From Magnetovibrio sp. (lineage in GTDB: Bacteria; Pseudomonadota; Alphaproteobacteria; Rhodospirillales; Magnetovibrionaceae), in the NCBI GenBank assembly GCA_016763255.1, contig JAESUA010000105.1:1-6061 (forward strand): 6,061 bases of DNA, in the 5' to 3' direction. Numbering within the stretch: position 1 is the stretch's first letter; each line of letters starts with the position of its first letter. This document shows positions 1 through 5,704 of this stretch, piece by piece. Under the pieces are notes generated by a model. It was given only the letters and a program-made list of their open reading frames with translations, was not told the DNA's origin and ran no database searches. A program made the position numbers and the translations under genes.

Positions 1-3000
1 ATAATCATCCATACCGGTGGCCAGGATGCCTTCACGATCACCGACCATGGCATGGGCGGTCATGGCGATGATGGGCAAGTTACCTTTTCCATCCGGCAGT
101 TCACGAATGCGTGCGGTGGCTTGGATACCATCCATTTCGGGCATGGAAATATCCATCAACACCGCATCATAGGGGCGCTGTTGAACCGCCTCCACCGCTT
201 CTATTCCATTGGCGGCGGTATCGACATGATGTCCGGCCTTAACCAGCATCGATTGTGCGACCATCCGATTGGTGGGGTTGTCTTCGGCCAATAGAATCCG
301 CAACTTGCGATCTGGTTCCAGGCCTGTTTCTTCCCCATGCCGACCCAATTCAGTATCCGGTTTGTCGGCCGGTATCAACGGCACGACAAAATGAAAGGTC
401 GAACCTTTTCCGGGTGCACTTTCAAAGAAAACCACACCGTTCATGATATCCACTAATTTTTTTGAAATTGCCAGCCCTAAGCCGGTACCACCGTATTTGC
501 GCGTATAGGACGGGTCCAAGGTGGTGAATTCGGCAAACAAGTCGGCATGTTTTTCAGCCGGGATGCCGATGCCGGTATCACATACGCTAAATTGCAAAGC
601 GTGTTCTGGGTAATCTCCGCTTACGGTTTTAACCAAAATATCAACGCTGCCGTGATCGGTAAATTTCACCGCATTGCTGGCTAAGTTCAAAATCACCTGA
701 CGCAAGCGGCCGGGATCACCTTCGACAAAATTGGGCACATCATCATCGACCTTCAGGGTCAGGTCGATGCCCTGATCCATGGCCCGTGTGGCCAACATGT
801 CCACCACGCTTTGCATCAATGGGCTCAGCGCAAAAGCACTTGCTTCAAATTCGAGCTTGCCCGCCTCCATTTTAGAAAAATCAAGAATATCACTGATGAT
901 GTCGAGCAACCCTTCGCCGGATCTGCGCGCCGTATCCACATAGGCCTGCTGAATTTGATCCAGGTTTGTATCCTCCATCAAACCAAGCACACCGAGCACG
1001 CCATTAAGTGGGGTGCGGATTTCATGGCTCATCATGGCCAAGAACCCGGCTTTAGCGCGGTTGGCTTCTTCGGCGCGTTCCTTGGCGAGATGCAGCGCAT
1101 TTTCTTCGGCATGACGTGCGGTGATGTCACGCAGATAGGCGATAAACGACATGCCATCTTCACAAGTGGCCGTTTCGACCGCCAATTCGGCTAAGAATTC
1201 GGTACCATCAGCACGCATGGCTTCGACTTCAGTACGCTTGCCAATGATCGGCCCCTCTCCGGTTTGGAAATAATTTTGAATGCCTTCTCGGTGGGCCGCA
1301 TGATGACGTTGCGGAATGATGAGCTCACTGAGAACGCGCCCCATGGCCTGTTCACGGCTGTAGCCAAAACACTCTTCGGCTGCGGGATTAAACTCAGTCA
1401 CTCGGCCTTCGTTATTGATGATGATGATACAGTCCATCGACGATTCAACAGTGGCGCGCATGCGATCTTCGCTCATTCGTAGGGCGGCTTCGCGGCGTTT
1501 TAGTTCGGTGATATTAATGCGAAAACCGACGATTCCGCCGGCACTGGTTTTGCGTTCTTCAATGCGCAACCAGCGGCCATCATTGAGCTGCTGTTCGATG
1601 AAATCATCTGGGTCATGATGGGCCGCCAAACGCCTTTCTAGCCAGGCATCTTCATCGCCCAAGGCATCCGCATACTGGCCATGCTTAAGGCCTTCACGCA
1701 CGATAGCCTCGAAGGTTGCACCTTCTTTGATAACGTCGGCACTTTCGATATAAAACTCCCGGTACTTTGCATTGCACAACACCAGGCGATCGTTTTGATC
1801 GTACAAAACGAAAGCATCGGGCAAGGATTCAATGGCATCGATTAACTGGTTGCGCGCCGCCTCAATAAGGTTTTTGGCTTTTTTCTTGTCCGATATGTCA
1901 CGCACGATGCCGGTGAACATTCGCCGGCCTCCCAATTGAATTTGGCCGATGGAAATTTCCGAGGGAAACGTCGTGCCGTCTTTGCGCTTACCCTCCAGTT
2001 CGCGATCCATACCGATGATACCGGGACGGCCACTGAAGACAAAATCTTGAATATAATCATCATGACGTGAGGCATGTTCTTCGACCATCAGTAAGGAAAC
2101 ATTTTGCCCCAAAATGTCCACGGCGTCATAGCCAAAGATGCGTTCCGCCGCCGGACTGACACTCTCCATGCAGCCCCGCTCATCGGCCGTAATGATACCA
2201 TCGGCGACATTGTCGAGAACCGCCCGCAGGCGCTCGGCACTTTCTTCCGCTGTGAGTTTTGCCTGACTTAGTTCAATGCCTTTTGCGCGTTCGCGTGAGG
2301 CGAGGTTGCGCAAGGCATTTATGTTGGACCGGTTACGATTACCAAGAAAGACCAGCGAGGCCACGGCTATTGAAAAGGTCAACACGACAAACATCATAAT
2401 GTCGCGAAAAGAGCCGTCTGAAAAACTCGAATAACCGCTGCCTTTTACCGGCAAAATAACCTCTTGTACGCCGCGCACGTCACCGACGGTCCAATTCTTG
2501 ATGGGGCTTTCGGGATGGGCATTATGACAGTCGACGCAGGTTTGGCCCATCACCACAGGCTGAGCATAACGTAAAACGTCATTACCATTCATCGATTCAA
2601 ATCGAAAAAATGATGCTTTGGAGGAGTCCGCCAAAGCCGCCAAGGCGGCCTCCTCAAAACCATCTAATTTGCGATCTTCACGCCATGGAAAAGGCGATGC
2701 ACTGAACATGCGATAACATGTCTCGCTGCCTTGTTTGTCCATAAATTCACCAAAATCTATGGTCATCGTGGACGGCAGGGGCAAAGAGCCTTCGACTTCT
2801 TTAAATTGGTGTGTGATGGGGATGCCCGCTTTTTGGGCTCGGCTGACAATTTCACGCGAGTAATAGGTGCGAAAATCCGAAAGGGCGCGGGCACTTTCAG
2901 ACGCCGTACGCAACAACAACTGTTGCTGCATATCCGCAGAATGACGCGCCACCAAAACATACAATATCGACGCCGTCATCAAGGCAAAGGCACAAAAAAT

Positions 3001-3039
3001 AAGAGTCAGGCGATGTGGAGAATTATAGACCGTGTTCAT
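1..3039 (-). CDS. Membrane hybrid histidine kinase with heme-c Tll0287-like sensor, three PAS domains and receiver (3' end cut by window)
   Basis: Sensor kinase expected to autophosphorylate on His and pass the phosphate to its own receiver. I read 1013 codons with no stop up to the left edge, so the C-terminus is missing, probably only the end of the receiver. Domains: TM1 about 11-31; periplasmic Tll0287-like (DUF3365) region about 32-212 with CVDCH (C168, C171, H172), a covalent heme-c motif, followed by the family-typical GDVRGV stretch; TM2 about 213-233; PAS1 about 268-388, FixL-like; PAS2 about 398-510; PAS3 about 525-645; HisKA with phospho-acceptor H672 in MSHEIRTPLNG; HATPase with N789, D821TGIGI and the GGTGLGL box at 850-856; receiver from about 914 with E919/D920 and phospho-acceptor D963. 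The ATG has GAGGGGGAA in front, overlapping the stop of the receiver gene 8 bases upstream, so the two are cotranscribed. No Hpt domain is visible. Architecture is certain; the signal sensed is inferred. Confidence 0.95.
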   Translation of the reverse strand, partial: MNTVYNSPHRLTLIFCAFALMTASILYVLVARHSADMQQQLLLRTASESARALSDFRTYYSREIVSRAQKAGIPITHQFKEVEGSLPLPSTMTIDFGEFMDKQGSETCYRMFSASPFPWREDRKLDGFEEAALAALADSSKASFFRFESMNGNDVLRYAQPVVMGQTCVDCHNAHPESPIKNWTVGDVRGVQEVILPVKGSGYSSFSDGSFRDIMMFVVLTFSIAVASLVFLGNRNRSNINALRNLASRERAKGIELSQAKLTAEESAERLRAVLDNVADGIITADERGCMESVSPAAERIFGYDAVDILGQNVSLLMVEEHASRHDDYIQDFVFSGRPGIIGMDRELEGKRKDGTTFPSEISIGQIQLGGRRMFTGIVRDISDKKKAKNLIEAARNQLIDAIESLPDAFVLYDQNDRLVLCNAKYREFYIESADVIKEGATFEAIVREGLKHGQYADALGDEDAWLERRLAAHHDPDDFIEQQLNDGRWLRIEERKTSAGGIVGFRINITELKRREAALRMSEDRMRATVESSMDCIIIINNEGRVTEFNPAAEECFGYSREQAMGRVLSELIIPQRHHAAHREGIQNYFQTGEGPIIGKRTEVEAMRADGTEFLAELAVETATCEDGMSFIAYLRDITARHAEENALHLAKERAEEANRAKAGFLAMMSHEIRTPLNGVLGVLGLMEDTNLDQIQQAYVDTARRSGEGLLDIISDILDFSKMEAGKLEFEASAFALSPLMQSVVDMLATRAMDQGIDLTLKVDDDVPNFVEGDPGRLRQVILNLASNAVKFTDHGSVDILVKTVSGDYPEHALQFSVCDTGIGIPAEKHADLFAEFTTLDPSYTRKYGGTGLGLAISKKLVDIMNGVVFFESAPGKGSTFHFVVPLIPADKPDTELGRHGEETGLEPDRKLRILLAEDNPTNRMVAQSMLVKAGHHVDTAANGIEAVEAVQQRPYDAVLMDISMPEMDGIQATARIRELPDGKGNLPIIAMTAHAMVGDREGILATGMDDY

Positions 3040-3047
3040 TTTCCCCC

Positions 3048-3467
3048 TCACGTTTTGTCTAAAGCGAGACGCACCCGCTTACACAACTCATCAAGCTTGA
3101 TGGGTTTGGTGAAATAGCCGGTGGCCCCTGCGGCAAGGGCTTCTTCCATATCCGACATCTGCCCGCGCGCCGTCAGCATAAACACCGGGATATGACTGAG
3201 CGACCAATGGGCGCGAATTTCCTTAAGGACTTCTAGGCCACTTTTGTTCGGCATCATCCAATCCAACAACACAAAATTTGGCGAAACCTTGTGAACCAAA
3301 TCCAAGCCTTCGTCGCCATCCGCGGCCATATGAACTTCGTACTGATCGCTCATGGTCAACTTGGCGCTGATGATGGTACGCACCGTGACGTCATCGTCGA
3401 TGATCACGCATTTAAATGGCTTTGACGGGGTGATGCTTTTCACCAAACTGCGAATATTTAAATTCAT
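3048..3467 (-). CDS. Stand-alone response regulator receiver protein (CheY-like, 139 aa)
   Basis: Single receiver domain with no output domain. The acidic pocket is D24-D26, the phospho-acceptor is D69 in LLDWMMP, and the switch residues T99 and K121 (in FTKP) are present, so it should be phosphorylatable. An N-terminal tail of about 18 residues precedes the domain, and the protein ends just after the last helix. An in-frame upstream start at 3551 exists, but I chose the ATG at 3467 because AAAGGAGGT lies 4 bases before it and the extra residues look unlike a receiver. It is first in an operon with the hybrid kinase, whose ATG follows 8 bases after its stop. It probably serves as phosphate partner or sink in a phosphorelay, or acts by protein contact; it cannot bind DNA itself through any recognisable domain. 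Confidence 0.93.
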   Translation of the reverse strand: MNLNIRSLVKSITPSKPFKCVIIDDDVTVRTIISAKLTMSDQYEVHMAADGDEGLDLVHKVSPNFVLLDWMMPNKSGLEVLKEIRAHWSLSHIPVFMLTARGQMSDMEEALAAGATGYFTKPIKLDELCKRVRLALDKT

Positions 3468-3471
3468 CGTT

Positions 3472-3480
3472 ACCTCCTTT
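3472..3480 (-). promoter_or_regulatory. Strong Shine-Dalgarno of the receiver gene
   Basis: On the minus strand AAAGGAGGT ends 4 bases before the ATG at 3467. It is nearly a full complement of the 16S 3' end and decides the start against the upstream in-frame alternative at 3551. Confidence 0.85.
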
Positions 3481-3537
3481 ACCGGTCGGGCTGGGGTGGC
3501 AAATGTCACATAACCGAAGTGCGTTTCGACGAAGGCC

Positions 3538-3552
3538 GTTGCAATTTGCAAC
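3538..3552. repeat. Perfect 15-bp palindrome GTTGCAA-T-TTGCAAC
   Basis: Seven-base arms around one central base, exactly symmetric. It lies 71 bases upstream of the receiver ATG, where an operator for the leftward operon would sit. A related half-site, GTTGCAAAC, recurs at 3695-3703. Which protein binds, if any, is unknown. Confidence 0.6.
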
Positions 3553-3564
3553 TCAATTTGGGAA

Positions 3565-3584
3565 TGCGTCCGTTAACGGACGCA
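3565..3584. repeat. Perfect 20-bp palindrome TGCGTCCGTTAACGGACGCA
   Basis: All 20 bases are self-complementary with no spacer. In DNA this is a good dimer-binding site. As RNA it could form a stem only with the central bases opened as a loop, and neither side is followed by a T-run, so a terminator is unlikely. It is centred about 29.5 bp from the centre of the 3538-3552 palindrome and 98 bases upstream of the receiver ATG. Best guess is an operator for the kinase operon. Confidence 0.6.
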
Positions 3585-3622
3585 GTTTCAATTCAGGACT
3601 TAAACCCCAAATTTAAAAACAT

Positions 3623-3641
3623 CCTTGTCAAACAAGGAGGT
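3623..3641. repeat. Small hairpin CCTTGT-CAA-ACAAGG overlapping an orphan AAGGAGGT
   Basis: Six-base arms with a three-base loop (3623-3637). The right arm runs into a full Shine-Dalgarno, AAGGAGGT, at 3634-3641 on the plus strand. The nearest start in reach is a GTG at 3646 that gives only three codons before TGA, so no gene follows. On the minus strand the hairpin is followed by ATGTTTTTAAATTT and could act as a weak terminator. Function is unknown. Confidence 0.35.
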
Positions 3642-3785
3642 AAGAGTGGGCCTCTGAGTTATGTGCCGAGAAGCATCACACTCACCCACCTTCAGTTGCA
3701 AACGTCGTGCCAGTTTAAACCCATATCCGGCTTAGGTCACGAGGGCATTTTTCCAGAACGTTTAGGATCTGAAGACCAAAACGGC

Positions 3786-3803
3786 CAACATGTGACAACA
3801 TGT
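3786..3803. repeat. Tandem octamer CAACATGT, 10-bp period
   Basis: CAACATGT occurs at 3786-3793 and again at 3796-3803, one helical turn apart, about 15 bases upstream of the TTGACA element of the cytochrome gene. That placement suits an activator binding two adjacent half-sites on the same DNA face, as many response regulators do. The binding protein is unknown, and two copies of 8 bases could be chance. Confidence 0.35.
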
Positions 3804-3817
3804 TTCAGCCCCATGGA

Positions 3818-3859
3818 TTGACACAAATTGTCACCAAGTATAGGTCGGATTGGCATAAT
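3818..3859 (+). promoter_or_regulatory. Candidate promoter and operator of the cytochrome c gene
   Basis: TTGACA at 3818-3823 is a perfect -35 hexamer. Possible -10 elements are TAGGTC at 3841 (17-bp spacer), TATAGG at 3839 (15-bp spacer) or CATAAT at 3854 (no good -35 at standard distance). The -35 lies inside an inverted repeat, TGACA-CAAAT-TGTCA (3819-3833), so a protein bound there would compete with RNA polymerase. A start near 3853 would leave a leader of about 65 bases. Confidence 0.4.
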
Positions 3860-3919
3860 TCAGACAACTTCGCATCGCATAAAGGTCATCAGATAATGCA
3901 GAAATAGAGGATATGCCCA

Positions 3920-4375
3920 ATGGCCAACCCACTCGCGCAATTGACCCAGAATTTACCCAAAATCGCCATTGCCCTGATTTTGATTGGCGGCGGGGCGGTC
4001 TTCGTCTCAAAGTTGAGTGGCGGCGGTGCCAATGGGGCCGGAACTCAAGTCGTCAATGTCACGGTGCCGACCCTCACGACAAAAGCACGTCGCGGGGCCA
4101 TCGCCTTCAAAGAAAACTGTGCGGTGTGCCACGGTGAAAATGGCGCGGGTACCGATCAAGGACCACCCATGGTTCACACCGTCTACAATCCGGGTCACCA
4201 CGGTGATGAATCGATCTTTCGCGCCGTCAAAAATGGCGTGAAGCAGCACCACTGGCCGTTTGGCAACATGCCACCACAGCCCCAGGTTAACCAGACCATG
4301 GCCGTCAACATCGCCGCTTATATTCGTGAAGTGCAAGCCGCCAACGGGATCGTATTTCGCGAACACCGCATGTAA
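3920..4375 (+). CDS. Membrane-anchored mono-heme class I cytochrome c (151 aa)
   Basis: Electron carrier with covalently bound heme, held on the periplasmic face by an uncleaved N-terminal helix at about 14-31. A glycine-rich, flexible linker (about 33-50) precedes the cytochrome fold. The heme site is CAVCH (C67, C70, H71), followed by GENGAG as in many small cytochromes c. M117 in FGNMPPQ is the likely sixth iron ligand, and the C-terminal helix NIAAYIREVQ closes the fold. AGAGGA lies 8 bases before the ATG at 3920; an overlapping ATG at 3913 in another frame gives no recognisable protein. It stands alone, divergent from the heme-sensing kinase operon and convergent with merR. The redox partner cannot be told from sequence; a small carrier or oxidase-associated subunit is most likely. 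Confidence 0.9.
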   Translation: MANPLAQLTQNLPKIAIALILIGGGAVFVSKLSGGGANGAGTQVVNVTVPTLTTKARRGAIAFKENCAVCHGENGAGTDQGPPMVHTVYNPGHHGDESIFRAVKNGVKQHHWPFGNMPPQPQVNQTMAVNIAAYIREVQAANGIVFREHRM

Positions 4376-4394
4376 CCCATTACATTTTGCGGTG
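4364..4394. terminator. Candidate bidirectional hairpin between cytochrome c and merR
   Basis: The left arm CACCGCATGTAA (4364-4375) includes the cytochrome stop codon. It pairs with TTACAT (4380-4385) and GCGGTG (4389-4394), with a 4-base loop and a 3-T bulge. It fills the 27-base gap between two convergent genes, the expected place for a shared terminator. There is no long T-run after either side, so it may work poorly as an intrinsic terminator or serve as a transcript-end stabiliser. Confidence 0.45.
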
Positions 4395-4402
4395 CATGCC
4401 TT

Positions 4403-4795
4403 TCACGCCTCTTTGATCAGCGCATCAACCACCGGGCACTGGGGGGCATCACCGCCGGCACAATCGGCAACCGTCTTAGAGAGCGTTTGCTCAAGCCGTT
4501 GTAGATCCGCAATGCGTTCGCGCACGGCCTTGAGGTGCGCCAACGTTTTGTCGCGGATTTCGCCACAGGTGTAGTTGCCGCCATCGACAAGGCTCAGCAA
4601 CCCACGCACATCCTCAATGGTAAAGCCAAGCTCACGTGCGCGCATGATGAAGCGCAAAGTTTGTTCGTGATGCCGGTCATAAACCCTATAGCCCTTTTGT
4701 GTTCGGGGCGGGTCAGGGGGGAGGCCGATTTTTTCATAATAGCGAACCGTTTCAATGTTACAGCCGGTTCGCTTGGCCAGTTCACCGCGTGTCAT
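4403..4795 (-). CDS. merR: MerR-type mercury-responsive transcription regulator (130 aa)
   Basis: Dimeric DNA-distorting regulator that represses and, with metal bound, activates the adjacent mer promoter. The winged helix-turn-helix opens with MTRGELAKRTGCNIETVRYY and continues through RVYDRHHEQTLRFI. The long dimerisation helix follows at about 80-110. The metal residues are C77 (in NYTCGE), C112 and C120 (in DCAGGDAPQCPVV), matching the three-cysteine Hg(II) site of MerR (C82, C117, C126 in Tn501), with a loop one residue shorter. A longer in-frame start at 4882 would run through the operator. The ATG at 4795 has GAGGAG 7 bases upstream and begins where the family begins. Cys at 77 argues against CueR-type Cu(I) sensing; ZntR/PbrR types also have it, so the merT and merP neighbours decide for mercury. 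Confidence 0.92.
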   Translation of the reverse strand: MTRGELAKRTGCNIETVRYYEKIGLPPDPPRTQKGYRVYDRHHEQTLRFIMRARELGFTIEDVRGLLSLVDGGNYTCGEIRDKTLAHLKAVRERIADLQRLEQTLSKTVADCAGGDAPQCPVVDALIKEA

Positions 4796-4830
4796 TTTTG
4801 AGCTCCTCACCCGGTGGTTCAAAATATCCC

Positions 4831-4861
4831 TTGAGCCTGTACCTACTACAGGCGTTAAATA
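4831..4861 (+). promoter_or_regulatory. mer operator-promoter with 19-bp spacer
   Basis: The -35 is TTGAGC (4831-4836) and the -10 is TAAATA (4856-4861), 19 bp apart, the overlong spacer characteristic of MerR-controlled promoters. Inside lies the perfect dyad GCCTGTA-CCTAC-TACAGGC (4835-4853), where MerR would bind and untwist the DNA on Hg(II) binding. Transcription would start near 4868 and lead into merT. The site also lies about 40 to 60 bases upstream of the merR start, so autoregulation is likely. Confidence 0.8.
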
Positions 4862-4897
4862 TTTCATGGTTAAGTTCACCAATCAAGGGAACATACA

Positions 4898-5338
4898 ATG
4901 GCCATAACGCAAAACCACAGCCTCACGCAGGCCGGGCACAGTGATAACGTGCCCATCACAAGCCCACCAGAAGCGGGCCAACAAACGAACACTAAACAGC
5001 AAAAACTGTTCGCTAGCGGCGGAATTGTCGGCGCGCTGCTGGCGTCATCGTGCTGTGTTTTGCCATTGGTTTTGTTCAGCGTCGGCATCAGTGGCGCTTG
5101 GATCGGCAACCTCACCGCGCTGTACCCCTACAAGCCGTACTTTGTCAGCATCGCAATGATCTTTCTGGCCGGCGGGTTTTATCTGGCGTACCGCAAGCCG
5201 AAGATGGTGTGTGAACCAGGATCATATTGCGCCACACCAACAGCAGGTCTGGTGATGAAGGTTTCATTGTGGAGCTCCGCACTGTTGGTTGCCGCGGCCT
5301 TGGCTTTTCCTTACGCCGTTCCTTATTTATTGGATTAG
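4898..5338 (+). CDS. merT: MerT mercuric ion inner-membrane transporter (146 aa)
   Basis: Takes Hg(II) from periplasmic MerP through the inner membrane toward cytoplasmic mercuric reductase. Three membrane segments are visible at about 41-63, 80-98 and 118-144. TM1 holds the vicinal pair C52-C53 (SSCCVLP), the first mercury site. The loop after TM2 has C105 and C111, with the same five-residue spacing as C76/C82 of Tn501 MerT. The protein is about 30 residues longer than Tn501 MerT (116 aa), owing to a hydrophilic, Gln/Thr-rich N-terminal tail (1-36). The start is supported by AAGGGA 7 bases upstream, and no later ATG lies before TM1. It is first in the operon behind the MerR-type promoter; merP follows after 19 bases. 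Confidence 0.93.
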   Translation: MAITQNHSLTQAGHSDNVPITSPPEAGQQTNTKQQKLFASGGIVGALLASSCCVLPLVLFSVGISGAWIGNLTALYPYKPYFVSIAMIFLAGGFYLAYRKPKMVCEPGSYCATPTAGLVMKVSLWSSALLVAAALAFPYAVPYLLD

Positions 5339-5357
5339 AGATACAGGACAACTCGAT

Positions 5358-5651
5358 ATGAAAAATTTAGTGGCAAGTGGTGCCTTTGCGATCAGCTTAT
5401 TTGTGGCGAGTGCTGCGATGGCTGCCGAGCAAACCGTCACCCTTTCGATTGAGAATATGTACTGTGCGTCTTGTCCGTATATCGTCAAACAATCTCTGAC
5501 CAATGTTTCGGGTGTGACCAACGTCGATATTTCCTTTGAAAACAAAACTGCCCGGGTCACCTTTGATGACAGCAAAACATTCATCAATGAATTGACCAAG
5601 GCAACCACCGAGCAGGGCTATCCGTCTGCGCTCGTGCAACAAGGGGGCTGA
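5358..5651 (+). CDS. merP: MerP periplasmic mercury-binding protein (97 aa)
   Basis: Periplasmic scavenger that binds Hg(II) and passes it to MerT. A signal peptide occupies about residues 1-22, with likely cleavage after AMA. The mature part is one heavy-metal-associated (HMA) domain with NMYCASC, whose C36 and C39 bind the metal. The segment ARVTFDDSK...LTKAT...GYPS closely follows Tn501-type MerP. Mature length, about 75 residues, is normal for the family. An upstream in-frame ATG at 5289 lies inside merT and would spoil the signal peptide. The ATG at 5358 has AGGA 9 bases upstream. Confidence 0.94.
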   Translation: MKNLVASGAFAISLFVASAAMAAEQTVTLSIENMYCASCPYIVKQSLTNVSGVTNVDISFENKTARVTFDDSKTFINELTKATTEQGYPSALVQQGG

Positions 5652-5704
5652 GAAGCACACCTCTGTCACCGTTTTTCACGCCACCTCAATAAAAGGTGAG
5701 AAAA

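Larger units (their letters stand above)
3468..3919. other. Divergent intergenic region between kinase operon and cytochrome c gene
   Basis: 452 bases without a convincing gene. The only long plus-strand reading frame (3519-3821) begins with GTG, has no Shine-Dalgarno, shows no recognisable domain and runs through the palindromes, so I treat it as chance. The region must hold the promoters for both divergent units. It carries two perfect palindromes near the receiver gene, a small hairpin with an orphan AAGGAGGT in the middle, and a tandem repeat plus an inverted repeat on the cytochrome side. I could not place a convincing promoter for the leftward operon by eye. Confidence 0.6.

Noticed and set aside
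811..1194. Plus-strand reading frames across the left 3 kb
   Set aside because: They are antisense shadows of the kinase, whose minus-strand frame is unbroken from 3039 to 1 with clear conserved motifs.
1408..1432. GATGAT tandem repeat
   Set aside because: Codes for four consecutive isoleucines in a PAS3 strand (DCIIII); too short to count as a microsatellite of note.
2621..2655. GC-rich inverted repeat GAGGAG...GCCGCC-AA-GGCGGC-CTCCTC
   Set aside because: It lies inside the kinase gene and encodes an Ala-rich helix (AALAALADSS); the symmetry is explained by repeated alanine codons and the outer arms leave a 9-base asymmetric gap.
3468..3551. 28-residue N-terminal extension of the receiver protein
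   Set aside because: The start at 3467 has a near-perfect Shine-Dalgarno; the extension is not receiver-like.
3519..3821. Plus-strand reading frame of 100 codons in the divergent intergenic region
   Set aside because: GTG start without Shine-Dalgarno, no recognisable domain, and it runs through two perfect palindromes and the promoter motifs of the cytochrome gene.
3845..3872. Possible sigma-54 promoter starting TTGGCATAATT
   Set aside because: The -12 GC/TTGC element is absent at the required spacing.
4796..4882. 29-residue N-terminal extension of MerR
   Set aside because: It would be encoded by the operator-promoter itself; the family start MTRGELAKRTG with GAGGAG upstream is at 4795.
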